From contig NZ_JAQNDO010000001.1 in the NCBI RefSeq assembly GCF_028369105.1, positions 7,844,501-7,908,500 of the forward strand: a stretch of 64,000 nt of DNA, written 5' to 3'. Under the pieces are notes generated by a model that was given only the letters and a program-made list of their open reading frames with translations, made no database searches and was not told the origin of the DNA. Both the position numbers and the translations under genes were made by a program. Shown piece by piece: positions 26,219-34,062 of the stretch (positions are counted from its first letter, which is position 1; every line of letters starts with the position of its first letter). The stretch comes from Polyangium mundeleinium (GTDB taxonomy: Bacteria; Myxococcota_A; Polyangia; Polyangiales; Polyangiaceae).

Positions 26219-26821
26219 GTGTCCCCAAGGCCGCAGCTCATCTTCTTCGACGTCATGGACACCCTCGTCCGCGACCCCTTCCACGACGTCATGCCTTCGT
26301 TCCTCGGGATGAGCCTGCCCGAGCTGCTCCAGCGCAAGCACCCCACAGCCTGGGTCGACTTCGAACTCGGGCGTATCGACGAGCCCACCTTCCTCGCCCG
26401 CTTCCTGCCCGGCCGCTCCTTCGACGCCGAAGGCTTCTGCAAAGTCGTACGCGAGAGCTACCACCTCCTGCCCGGCATCCGCGACCTGCTCCAAGACCTG
26501 CGCCAAACCGCGCCCGGCGTGCGTCTCTACGCCCTCTCGAACTACCCGCCCTGGTACCGCTGGATCGCCGAGCGCTGCGACCTCGACGAGCTGCTCGACG
26601 GCGCCTTCCTCTCCTACGAAACCGGCGCGCGCAAACCCGACCCCGCGGCCTACCTCGTCCCCTGCAAGCGCCTCGGCGAAGAGCCCGCACAAGCCCTCTT
26701 CATCGACGACCGCGCCAAAAACTGCGAAGGCGCCCGCGCCATCGGCATGCAGGCGATCGTGTTCAACAGCGCCAACCAGCTCCGCGAAGAACTCGCGCAG
26801 CGAGGGCTTGTCGCAGGCTAG
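26219..26821 (+). CDS. HAD-superfamily hydrolase, subfamily IA
   Basis: 200 residues from a GTG start. All four HAD motifs are present: motif I FFDVMDTLV (nucleophile Asp11, acid/base Asp14), motif II ALSNYP, motif III lysine in TGARKPDPAAYL, motif IV FIDDRAKN. The cap is the short alpha-helical type (FLGMSLPELLQRKHPTAWVD). Substrate is likely a small phosphorylated metabolite but cannot be named. There is no clear ribosome binding site, and the minisatellite lies just upstream; GTG was chosen because it gives a standard N-terminus just before motif I. Confidence 0.88.
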   Translation: MSPRPQLIFFDVMDTLVRDPFHDVMPSFLGMSLPELLQRKHPTAWVDFELGRIDEPTFLARFLPGRSFDAEGFCKVVRESYHLLPGIRDLLQDLRQTAPGVRLYALSNYPPWYRWIAERCDLDELLDGAFLSYETGARKPDPAAYLVPCKRLGEEPAQALFIDDRAKNCEGARAIGMQAIVFNSANQLREELAQRGLVAG

Positions 26822-26824
26822 CCG

Positions 26825-27004
26825 GGGTTTCACCGGCAGCGCGCACGTCGCCCGCTTGAACCCCACCTCCCTGGTCTTGCCACCGGCCCGTTGGAAGAAC
26901 TGCGCATCGCGCAGTTCTTCCACCCTCGGTCCAGGCCGTGCCTGGTTCGGGTCGAGGGGCGAACAGCCCCCGCGGGGACCGGGGCAGAGCCCCGGCGCGA
27001 CGCC
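26825..27004 (-). repeat. Dispersed nested-palindrome element, copy 3, right arm
   Basis: Arm of the repeat family pointing left, starting 3 bp after the HAD stop codon. From the inside out: spacer similar to copy 2 (CACCGGCAGCG, CCCACCTCC), H3 at 26892-26922 (arm TGGAAGAACTGCGC with loop ATC), H2 CCAGGC/GCCTGG, then H1 of the CCGGGGC/GCCCCGG type. Together with 25615-25770 it brackets the minisatellite and the HAD gene. The position suggests a terminator-like role for the HAD transcript. The bases 27005-27088 hold only the next gene's leader. Confidence 0.83.
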
Positions 27005-27088
27005 CCCGATGAAACCGTGGAAGCTTGCCGGCCTTCTGCCCCTGCTTCTATGCTGGCGGCGTTCTGCTGGTTTTTTGTGCGGAGAGCC

Positions 27089-27640
27089 ATGTACGCGTCG
27101 CTGGTCGAGCATGTTGGGACGGGGAAGATGATTCGGCTCGAGCGCCGTTTGTCGGGCGAGCCGTCGCTGCATGGGTACCTCCTCGGGCTTGGGCCGGAGC
27201 TTGGGCTCATCCACTGCTTTGATGACTTCGAGCCGGATGGGTACACGCTCTTCCGCTTGGAGGACGTGCTTGCGCATGAGCGTGGTGCTCATGAGGAGCA
27301 CTGGGATCGCATGCTTGCGAGCGAGGGACTGCTCGGGGGGCTGCGTCTTCCGTTCGAGGTCGACTTGCGCGGTTTTTCTTCGGCGCTTCGATCGGTCCAG
27401 GGGCACCACGCGGACGTCATCATCGAGTGCGAGGATGAGGGCGACGAGGACGGGGACTTCTACCTGGGCCGGCTGCTCGAGGTCGGCGAGGAGAACATCC
27501 TCTTGCATTACGTCGATGCGCTTGGACGCTGGGATGAGTCGCCGACGATGATCCCTGCCGAGCGGATCACGAAGGTCCAGTTCGACACGCCTTACTTGCG
27601 ACGCTTCATGCGGTACACGGCGCCGTTCCCGACGCATTGA
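27089..27640 (+). CDS. Hypothetical acidic protein
   Basis: 183 residues; no family recognised. The start ATG at 27089 has GGAG 4 nt upstream. No signal peptide or membrane helix. It is acidic (IIECEDEGDEDGDFYLGRLL) with alternating beta-like segments (LGPELGLIHCFDDFEPDGYT, NILLHYVDALGRW) and a C-terminal ITKVQFDTPYLRRFMRY, which resembles the small beta-barrel tails seen in WYL-like or Sm-like regulatory domains; that likeness is only suggestive. Its 3' end overlaps the convergent glycosyltransferase gene by 35 bp. Confidence 0.75.
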   Translation: MYASLVEHVGTGKMIRLERRLSGEPSLHGYLLGLGPELGLIHCFDDFEPDGYTLFRLEDVLAHERGAHEEHWDRMLASEGLLGGLRLPFEVDLRGFSSALRSVQGHHADVIIECEDEGDEDGDFYLGRLLEVGEENILLHYVDALGRWDESPTMIPAERITKVQFDTPYLRRFMRYTAPFPTH

Positions 27641-28985
27641 GACGACCGTAGAGGTGCGCGTAGAGGCTCGCCGGGCGAGCCCAGCCCGGCGCGGCGTGTA
27701 GGACGCGACGACGGAGCGACGTGGCCTCGGGGCCGCTGAGGTGCGCGAGGGCGCGGCGGACCGCGAGGACGAGGGCGTCGGCGCTTGGTGTGTCGAAGAG
27801 GACGCCTGTGCCGCGGCCTGGGTGCATGGCTTCGTCGAGGATCGTGTCTGCGAGACCGCCTGTGCGACGTGCGACGGGCAGCACGCCGTAGCGCTGGGCC
27901 TCGAACTGCACGACGCCGCAGGGCTCGAAGCGGGAGGGCATGATCAAGACGTCGGCGGCTGCGAGCAGGCGGCGCGCGATCGGGTCCGGGATGGCGCCGA
28001 GGAAACGCGCGTGGGCGGGGTGCGCGGCGGCTGCGACGGCGAGGGCTCGTTCGAGGGGGGCGTCGCCGGCGCCGGCCATGACGATGGTCGCGCCGGCGCG
28101 GCAGAGGTCGGGGATCGCTGCGGCCACGAGGTCTGCGCCTTTTTGCGGCACGACGCGGCCGAGCGAGGCCACGAGCGGGCGCGCCGTGTCCATGTCGAGC
28201 CCGGTCTCTGCGAGGAAGGCGCGCTTGCAGAGTGCCTTGCCTGCGAGGTCGTCGGGGCCGAAGGGCGCGGCGAGGGCCGGGTCGCGCGCGGGATCCCAGG
28301 CGTCGAGGTCGATGCCGTTCGTGATGCCGAGGATGCCGCGGCCGTCGCGTTGGGCGCGCGCGCGGAGGACGCCGTCGAGCAGCTCGCCGTGTGCAGGATC
28401 GAGGATCTCGCGCGCGTACGTGGGGGAGACCGTGGTGATGGCGTCGGCGGCGAGGAGGCCGGCCTTGAGCAGGTTCACGCGGCCGTGGAACTCGAGCGCG
28501 TCCGGGTGGAAGTGCGAGGGGCCGAGGCCGAGGGACACAAGCGTCTCCTTCGGGAAGACGCCCTGGAAGGCGAGGTTGTGGATCGTGAGCACGGTGCGCG
28601 GGCGCGGACCTCGGGCCTCGCGGAGCAGGTACGGGACGGCTGCGCCGGGCCAGTCGTGCACGTGGACGACGTCGAAGCCCTCGGCCATCGCGGCGGCCGC
28701 GCGCGCGAAGAGGGCGAAGCGGCGCGCGGTCTCGTGCTCGCCGTCGCCCTCGCGGCCGTAGGGGCCGAGGTGCGCGGGGAGGTCGGGGAGCACGACGACA
28801 CGGGCGCGGACGCCGGGCGCGATCGGGATCTCCGGTTCGAGGGGCCTGCCTGGGGGCGCGGGGATCACGACGGTGACGTCGTGCCCGAGGCGCGCGAGGG
28901 CGCGGGCGAGCCCGGCGACGCCGTCCGCGATGCCGCCGAAGCGGACGAGGGGCGCGAGCTCGGCCGCGACGTGGAGGAGCTTCAA
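27606..28985 (-). CDS. glgA: GlgA-like glycogen/starch synthase (GT5 family)
   Basis: 459 residues of a GT-B glycosyltransferase that would add glucose from (A/U)DP-glucose to alpha-1,4-glucan. The N-terminus KLLHVAAELAPLVRFGGIAD aligns with the MKxLxVxxExxPxxKxGGLxD start of GlgA, but the usual Lys of KxGG is Arg. Other family motifs: DVVHVHDWPG, TIHNLAFQGVFP, ITTVSPTYAREI, ILGITNGIDLDAWDP, SLGRVVPQKG and the C-terminal MPSRFEPCGVVQFEAQRYG. The TTG at 28985 was chosen because it starts exactly at the family N-terminus and lies 7 nt after the preceding stop; no strong ribosome binding site is seen. Likely co-transcribed with the Cys-rich lipoprotein gene upstream, which may be chance. Confidence 0.85.
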   Translation of the reverse strand: MKLLHVAAELAPLVRFGGIADGVAGLARALARLGHDVTVVIPAPPGRPLEPEIPIAPGVRARVVVLPDLPAHLGPYGREGDGEHETARRFALFARAAAAMAEGFDVVHVHDWPGAAVPYLLREARGPRPRTVLTIHNLAFQGVFPKETLVSLGLGPSHFHPDALEFHGRVNLLKAGLLAADAITTVSPTYAREILDPAHGELLDGVLRARAQRDGRGILGITNGIDLDAWDPARDPALAAPFGPDDLAGKALCKRAFLAETGLDMDTARPLVASLGRVVPQKGADLVAAAIPDLCRAGATIVMAGAGDAPLERALAVAAAAHPAHARFLGAIPDPIARRLLAAADVLIMPSRFEPCGVVQFEAQRYGVLPVARRTGGLADTILDEAMHPGRGTGVLFDTPSADALVLAVRRALAHLSGPEATSLRRRVLHAAPGWARPASLYAHLYGRLNASGTAPCTA

Positions 28986-28992
28986 GGGCAGC

Positions 28993-30456
28993 TCAGGGCG
29001 GGCACTTGCCGCCGCAGTCCGCGGGGCAGGTGCACTGGTTCTCGCTCTTCGCGGTGCAGGTGCCGTCGCCGCACGTGCCGGTGCAGGCGCCACAATCCTG
29101 GAGGCAGTCCAGGCAGGTCTCGAAGGGCTGGCAGACGCCGTCGCCGCAGAAGCCGACGCAGTCCGCCCCGCAGGTGACGGTCTCGCTGCAGTGGCAGATG
29201 CCGTCGCCGCACTTGGGCCCGCAGTCCGCGACGCAGCCCATGCACGTCTCGCCGGTCTCGCAGGAGCCGTTGCCGCAGCACGCGCCGGTGCAGTCCTGCG
29301 CGCAGGTCAGGCAGGTCTCGCCGAAGTTGCAGACGCCGTCGCCGCAGCAAGCGCCGCAGTCCGCCGCGCAGCTCTGGCAGGTCTCGCCGGTGCCGCAGGA
29401 CTTGTTGCCGCAGAGCTCGCCGCAGTCCTTGGGGCAGTTCGACTTCGTCTCGCCCGCCGAGCAGGTGCCGTTGCCACAGGCGACGGGGCAATCGGTCGGG
29501 CACTTGGCGTGGTTCTCGAAGTTCTGGCAGACGCCGTCCCCGCAAGCCGGGCACGCGCCGCAGTCCTCGACGCACGCGCCGCAGAGGATCTCGGCGGCCT
29601 CGCAGACGTCGTTGCCACAGCAATCGCAGTCGTCGTAGCAGGTGGAGCACTTCTCGCCGAAGTTGCAGGCGCCGTCGCCGCAGCAGGCGCCGCAGTCCGC
29701 GGAGCAGTTCGAGCAGTTCTCGCCGAAGTTCGTGTCGCACTTGCCGTTCGAGCAACACGCGCCGCAGTCGTCGTCGCAGTTCGCGCAGTTCTCGCCGAAG
29801 CCCGTGTCACACGTGCCATTGCCGCAGCAGACGCCGCAGTCGCCGGGGCAGTTCGCGCACGTCTCGGTGCCTTCGCAGACGTCGTCGCCGCAGTTGCACG
29901 GGCAATCCACGAGGCAGGAGCCACACGACTCGCCAGGCACACACGCGCCGTCGCCGCAGTTGATCTGCGGGATGCACGCAGGCGTGCCGCTGCCCGGAGG
30001 CTTCTCCTCGCAGGCGTACCCCGTCGGGCAAGGGTGTTCGATGCAAACACACGGCAAGCTGAGCGGGACGACGCCCATCGTGCCCGCAGGGAACTCGGTG
30101 AACATCGTCTCGGAGGAAACAGTGTCGTCATCCCGCGCAAGGTCGAACGTGGCCGACGCGCGGTGCTTCGTGCCCTCGGGATCCGAGAGCGAGATGCGGC
30201 GCGCAATCGGGAGCTCAGCAGCACTCGCGACAGGGATGGTCTCCGTGAGGTCGATGCGATCCCCCGTCTCCACCTGCACCGTGACGGAGCGAAGGCGCGC
30301 CGCACATTCGGTGCCGACGCCCATCACAAGCGTGACGTCGGTGGTCGCCGAAGGCGCGACGTCGCTGCCGCACTGCAAGCCGAACACGGCAAGGAAAAGG
30401 GCGAGCGCAGCGACGACAACGCCACGAAGCGCAAGAGGAGCAGTCGGCCGGGACAT
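28993..30456 (-). CDS. Cys-rich modular lipoprotein with 14 CGDG-type repeats
   Basis: 487 residues. An export signal (MSRPTAPLALRGVVVAALAL) ends in FGLQCGS, a lipobox-like site with an unusual Gln before the Cys. A beta-rich domain (about 35-150, TDVTLVMGVGTECAARLRSV) is followed by about 14 tandem modules of 20-25 residues of the form CG(D/N)GxC-xxGExCxxCxxDCG. The dense paired cysteines predict a rigid, disulfide-stitched extracellular rod. Such modules are common in myxobacterial surface proteins; function unknown. Start ATG 30456 chosen over an in-frame TTG 18 nt upstream. Confidence 0.82.
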   Translation of the reverse strand: MSRPTAPLALRGVVVAALALFLAVFGLQCGSDVAPSATTDVTLVMGVGTECAARLRSVTVQVETGDRIDLTETIPVASAAELPIARRISLSDPEGTKHRASATFDLARDDDTVSSETMFTEFPAGTMGVVPLSLPCVCIEHPCPTGYACEEKPPGSGTPACIPQINCGDGACVPGESCGSCLVDCPCNCGDDVCEGTETCANCPGDCGVCCGNGTCDTGFGENCANCDDDCGACCSNGKCDTNFGENCSNCSADCGACCGDGACNFGEKCSTCYDDCDCCGNDVCEAAEILCGACVEDCGACPACGDGVCQNFENHAKCPTDCPVACGNGTCSAGETKSNCPKDCGELCGNKSCGTGETCQSCAADCGACCGDGVCNFGETCLTCAQDCTGACCGNGSCETGETCMGCVADCGPKCGDGICHCSETVTCGADCVGFCGDGVCQPFETCLDCLQDCGACTGTCGDGTCTAKSENQCTCPADCGGKCPP

Positions 30457-30511
30457 GTCCCATCGTCGCGCCAATCGCAGGGCTTTCGCAATCCGAACGG
30501 GCTCGTCATAG

Positions 30512-30857
30512 GGCGCGGAGCTGGGGCTTTGCCCCAGGCCCCAGCAGGGGCTATCCGCCCCTGCACCCGGACCAGCCAGGGGCTGGACCCGGGGTCGATG
30601 AACTGCGCGATGCGCAGTTCATCGAACAGCCGGTGGCAAGACCGCAAACGACCCTGCCAACAGCAACCGCAGCGCCGCAGGTTCACCCGGCAGCGTGCGC
30701 GTCGCCGGCTTGGAACCCACCTCCATGGTCTTGCCACCGGCCCGTTGGAAGAACTGCGCGGAGCGCAGTTCTTCCACCCTCGGTCCAGGCCGTGCCTGGT
30801 CCGGGTCGAGGGGCGGACAGCCCCCGCGGGGTCCGGGGCAGCGCCCCGGCGCGACGG
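30512..30857 (+). repeat. Dispersed nested-palindrome element, copy 2 (two inverted arms)
   Basis: 346 bp, same layout and orientation as copy 1. Left arm: H1 CTGGGGC/GCCCCAG, H2 CCAGCC/GGCTGG, H3 at 30595-30625 (arm TCGATGAACTGCGC, loop GAT). Right arm: H3 at 30746-30776 (arm TGGAAGAACTGCGC, loop GGA), H2 CCAGGC/GCCTGG, H1 CCGGGGC/GCCCCGG. It lies in the 412-bp gap between two leftward lipoprotein genes. Apart from a short AGCTC repeat at 30859-30875 nothing else is seen in that gap. Confidence 0.86.
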
Positions 30858-30868
30858 CTCAGCTCAGC

Positions 30869-31579
30869 TCAGCTCCCGAGCGCGCAGGCTGAGGACAGCC
30901 TCGTGCCGCAGCACGTCGAAGCGCCGCACACCTGGCCTGTGGTGGAGAGGCCCGCGCCACAGGAGAAGCCGGCGCCGCATCCGCACGAGGACGGGCCCGC
31001 GTCGACGTCCCCACCGTCGCCAGCGTCATCGCCTGCGTCATCGCCTGCGTCGTCGCCTGCGTCGTCGCTGGGGCCTGCGTCTGCGTCGTCGCATCCGCAT
31101 ACGGAGCCGACGTGGAAGACGAGCTTGCGCGTCGCGGCTTCGCAGAAGTCCGTGTCGATGGTTTGGATGTCGCCGAGGATGGGCGGCAGGGGCGAGGGGC
31201 AAGCGAACTCCTTGCCCGGCCCCGCGTTCTCCTGGCCCTTCAGGGTTGCGAAGGAGAGGACCTCGATGTTGATGCGCTCGGAGGCTGGGTTTTCCGCGTC
31301 GCGCTTGAGGACGAAGCTCGCCGGGGTGTCGCCCGTGAGGTTCACGCAGAGCGCGGCGACCTCGGTGCTGCCCTTCGTGACGACGATGCGCGCGGCGCCG
31401 GGCTTCGCGGGGGTCTCCACGGGGACGAGCTCGACGAGCAGGTAACTCGGGTTCCCGGCGTCGTCCGATCCACACGCCGAGACGAGGATGCCGGTCGTCG
31501 CCAGGAGGGATGCGCCCACGGCGAGGGCGAGGGCCGCGCGCCGGCGAGAACGGGGCATGTCGCGAGCGGCGTCGGGCAT
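30869..31579 (-). CDS. Lipoprotein with Asp-Ala-Gly repeat and Cys-rich tail
   Basis: 236 residues. Signal peptide with lipobox VSACG (after RRAALALAVGASLLATTGIL). A compact beta domain follows (YLLVELVPVETPAKPGAARI and INIEVLSFATLKGQENAGP), then a low-complexity run of DDAG units (about residues 170-195) and a Cys-rich tail (CGCGAGFSCGAG, STCCGTRL). The ATG at 31579 overlaps the stop of the upstream gene (TGATG), so it is the third member of a coupled operon with the kinase and PEGA protein. A second ATG at 31558 is possible. Function unknown. Confidence 0.8.
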   Translation of the reverse strand: MPDAARDMPRSRRRAALALAVGASLLATTGILVSACGSDDAGNPSYLLVELVPVETPAKPGAARIVVTKGSTEVAALCVNLTGDTPASFVLKRDAENPASERINIEVLSFATLKGQENAGPGKEFACPSPLPPILGDIQTIDTDFCEAATRKLVFHVGSVCGCDDADAGPSDDAGDDAGDDAGDDAGDGGDVDAGPSSCGCGAGFSCGAGLSTTGQVCGASTCCGTRLSSACALGS

Positions 31580-32364
31580 CAGAACCTCACGATGGCGGGG
31601 AAGACGCGGTCGACGGTGCTCGTCGGGGGCAAGGCCGCGGCGGGCGTCTCGGGGCTCGTGACGACGACGATCGTGGTCGCCACGGCCGCGCCGACCACGA
31701 CGGCTCCGACGGTGCCCCAGAACCAGGGCCGCTTGTAGAAGGGCGGATCCTTGGGCTTGGGCGCCTCGGTCGTCGCGGAGCGCGGCGCGGTGAGCGTGAG
31801 GGCCGTGTCGCCCTGCGCGAGCGTCTTCGTGACCGTGGTCGTGTCGTGCCCCTTGGCGCCGATCACGAAGACGTGTTTGCCGGGGTCGAGCTCGGCGCGG
31901 CCGTCGGCGGCGAGCTTGATGGGCGCGCCGTCGACGGTGACGTCCGCGTTTGCGGGGCTCGTCTGGAGCTCGATGCGGACGATCTTGCCCGAGACCTCTT
32001 CGCGCAGCTTGTCGATCTCGGTCTTGAGCGAGGGCTTGATGGGCGCCTTGCGCGTCTCGGCGTCGACGACGGCGCCGTCGAGGATGTCACGTGCCTCGAC
32101 GTACCGGCCGAGGGCGCGGAGCGAGGCGGCGATGTTGAAGCGGACGCTCGTCGAGGGGCTGATGTCGTCGGACTTGCGGAAGGCTTCGAGGGCCTCGGCC
32201 CATTTGCCCTCGTCGCTGAGCGCGAGGCCCTGGTCGAAGAGGGCGCGCGCTTCGCGCTGCTCGGGCGTGGGTTTGGTAGGGCCCGCGCCGAGCGCGACGG
32301 GCGCGACGAGCAGACATGCGACGACGGGGGCGACGGCGAGCCATCGCAGCGGCGAACGAGGCAT
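31579..32364 (-). CDS. TPR and PEGA domain membrane protein
   Basis: 261 residues. Signal peptide (LRWLAVAPVVACLLVAPVAL), a TPR-like helical region (about 30-110, ALFDQGLALSDEGKWAEALE and SVRFNIAASLRALGRYVEAR), a PEGA domain (about 130-195, RIELQTSPANADVTVDGAPI and DPGKHVFVIGAKGHDTTT), and a C-terminal membrane helix (FWGTVGAVVVGAAVATTIVV). PEGA/TPR proteins are frequent partners of myxobacterial Ser/Thr kinases. The start overlaps the kinase stop and the end overlaps the lipoprotein start, both as TGATG. Confidence 0.87.
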   Translation of the reverse strand: MPRSPLRWLAVAPVVACLLVAPVALGAGPTKPTPEQREARALFDQGLALSDEGKWAEALEAFRKSDDISPSTSVRFNIAASLRALGRYVEARDILDGAVVDAETRKAPIKPSLKTEIDKLREEVSGKIVRIELQTSPANADVTVDGAPIKLAADGRAELDPGKHVFVIGAKGHDTTTVTKTLAQGDTALTLTAPRSATTEAPKPKDPPFYKRPWFWGTVGAVVVGAAVATTIVVVTSPETPAAALPPTSTVDRVFPAIVRF

Positions 32365-33971
32365 CAGTCGTAGCTCCGGACGAGAGGTCCGCCCTTCTTC
32401 GTCGGCGGGGGCGAGGACGTCGAGCCCGCCTTTGGGGCCGTCGCGCCGGCCTTCGCCGAAGGCTTGGCCGACGCGGCCAGCGGATCCGGCGCGGCCGAGG
32501 ATGAGGGCAGCACAGCGGGGATCACCGAGGACGACGGCGCAGGCACGAAGACGACGACCGACGCGGGCGCTGCGGCCGCGATCTGCGCGTCGTCGCCGCC
32601 GCCACGCGCGTGGAGGAGGACGAACGCGCCGCCGCCGAGGAGCAGCGTGACGAACACGGCGAGGAAGACGTGGAGCATCGAATACGCGCCGCGCGGACGC
32701 GCCGTCCCGAGCCCGAGCGCGTGCGGGTCGCTCTGCGCGATGCCCGGGATCGACGAGCTCGTCGTGCCGCTCTGCTCCGGGCCGATCGGGAACGGCACGT
32801 AGCTGCTCGGCGCCGGGGTGTGCCCTTGCGGGCCGGGGATCTGCGGGGCCTGCCCGGGCGTGAGCGTCCCGAGCCGCGCGCTTGGCGGGGCCGGCGTCGC
32901 GAGCTGCCCGGCGGGATGGGACGGCGGCGTGAACACGCCCGGCGTCAGCGTGTTGAGGCGCGGCGCCGAGCTCATCTGCGCGCGCGGGGCATTGCTCGCG
33001 ACGCGCGCGAGCAGGGCCTTGCGCCACGCGCACCGCTCCGGGAACGTCTCGGCGATCCACGCCGCGGCCGAGGCAGCATCGTGCGGGGCGCCGCGGGCGC
33101 GCGCCCAGGCGCGGAGATCGTTCTCCACGGCGAGGGCCGTCGGATATCGCTCGGCCCGTTCGCGCGCCATCGTGCGCATCACGATGGGATCGAGCGAGGC
33201 GTGGATCACGTCGCGCACCTGGCTCGGCGGCTCCACGACTGCGCTCTGGAGCGCCATGATCGTCTCGAGATCCGAATTCCGCGCGAAGGGCGAGTTGCCC
33301 GTGCAGAGCTCGTAGAGCATCACGCCGAGGCTGAAGACGTCGACGGTCCGATCGACGGCCGCGCCGCGGAACGTCTCGGGGGCCATATACGGGAGCTTTC
33401 CCTTCAGCTCGCCGTGGGAGGTCTGCACCATGCGCTGCTTCGCCTTCGCGACGCCGAAGTCGAAGAGCATCGGGTGCCCCGCGTCCGAGAGGATCACGTT
33501 GGAGGTCGAAACGTCGCGGTGGATGATCTCCAGCGACTCGCCTTCGAGGTTCTTCGCCTCGTGCGCGGCGTGCAGCGCGGAGGCGACCTCGGCGCCGATC
33601 CACGCGACCATCCAGTCGGGGAACGCCGTGCCGTGGTTCTTGCGGATGTCCCGCAGCATGCGCTGCAGCGGGTCGCCGTTCGCGTAGTCGAGGACGACGA
33701 AGTGGTTTCCCGCTTCGGAGCCGACGTCGATCGTCGAAATGATGTTCGGGTGCCGGATGGCCGCAGCGACGTTGGCCTCGTCGTGCAGCATCAGGATGAA
33801 GGTCTCGTCCTCGGCGAGGAACGGGTGGATGCGCTTGACCGCCACGGGTTTGACGAACCCGCCGGGCGCGACGAAGCGCGCGAGGAAGACCTCACCCATG
33901 CCGCCGGACGCGAGTCGCTCTACGATCTCGTAGCGACCGAGGCGCTCGGGGACGTCCTGGGACTCCGACAT
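32364..33971 (-). CDS. Eukaryote-like membrane Ser/Thr protein kinase
   Basis: 535 residues. Kinase domain about 12-275: Gly-rich loop LASGGMGEVFLARF, VAIK-type lysine in KPVAVKRIHPFL, catalytic loop IIHRDVSTSNVIL (HRD), DFGVAK, and the APE-type segment GKLPYMAPETFRG. A Pro/Thr-rich linker leads to one membrane helix near residue 445 (VFLAVFVTLLLGGGAFVLL) and a short Ser/Ala/Pro-rich extracytoplasmic tail. The HRD loop has the catalytic Asp, so it should be active. The ATG at 33971 gives the usual short N-terminus. First gene of a three-gene coupled operon; substrates unknown. Confidence 0.92.
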   Translation of the reverse strand: MSESQDVPERLGRYEIVERLASGGMGEVFLARFVAPGGFVKPVAVKRIHPFLAEDETFILMLHDEANVAAAIRHPNIISTIDVGSEAGNHFVVLDYANGDPLQRMLRDIRKNHGTAFPDWMVAWIGAEVASALHAAHEAKNLEGESLEIIHRDVSTSNVILSDAGHPMLFDFGVAKAKQRMVQTSHGELKGKLPYMAPETFRGAAVDRTVDVFSLGVMLYELCTGNSPFARNSDLETIMALQSAVVEPPSQVRDVIHASLDPIVMRTMARERAERYPTALAVENDLRAWARARGAPHDAASAAAWIAETFPERCAWRKALLARVASNAPRAQMSSAPRLNTLTPGVFTPPSHPAGQLATPAPPSARLGTLTPGQAPQIPGPQGHTPAPSSYVPFPIGPEQSGTTSSSIPGIAQSDPHALGLGTARPRGAYSMLHVFLAVFVTLLLGGGAFVLLHARGGGDDAQIAAAAPASVVVFVPAPSSSVIPAVLPSSSAAPDPLAASAKPSAKAGATAPKAGSTSSPPPTKKGGPLVRSYD

Positions 33972-34062
33972 GGGATCCCGAGGGTACACCTTTGCCGCTC
34001 TCGCCACAAACACCCGGCGCTACGAGATCGGCAGTCTTTCGACGATCCGGCTGACCCGGCGG

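Noticed and set aside
25615-27004. Transposon or IS with the HAD gene as cargo
   Set aside because: No transposase, no target-site duplication could be identified at the outer ends, and the arms match stand-alone elements elsewhere. Kept only as a hypothesis in the findings.
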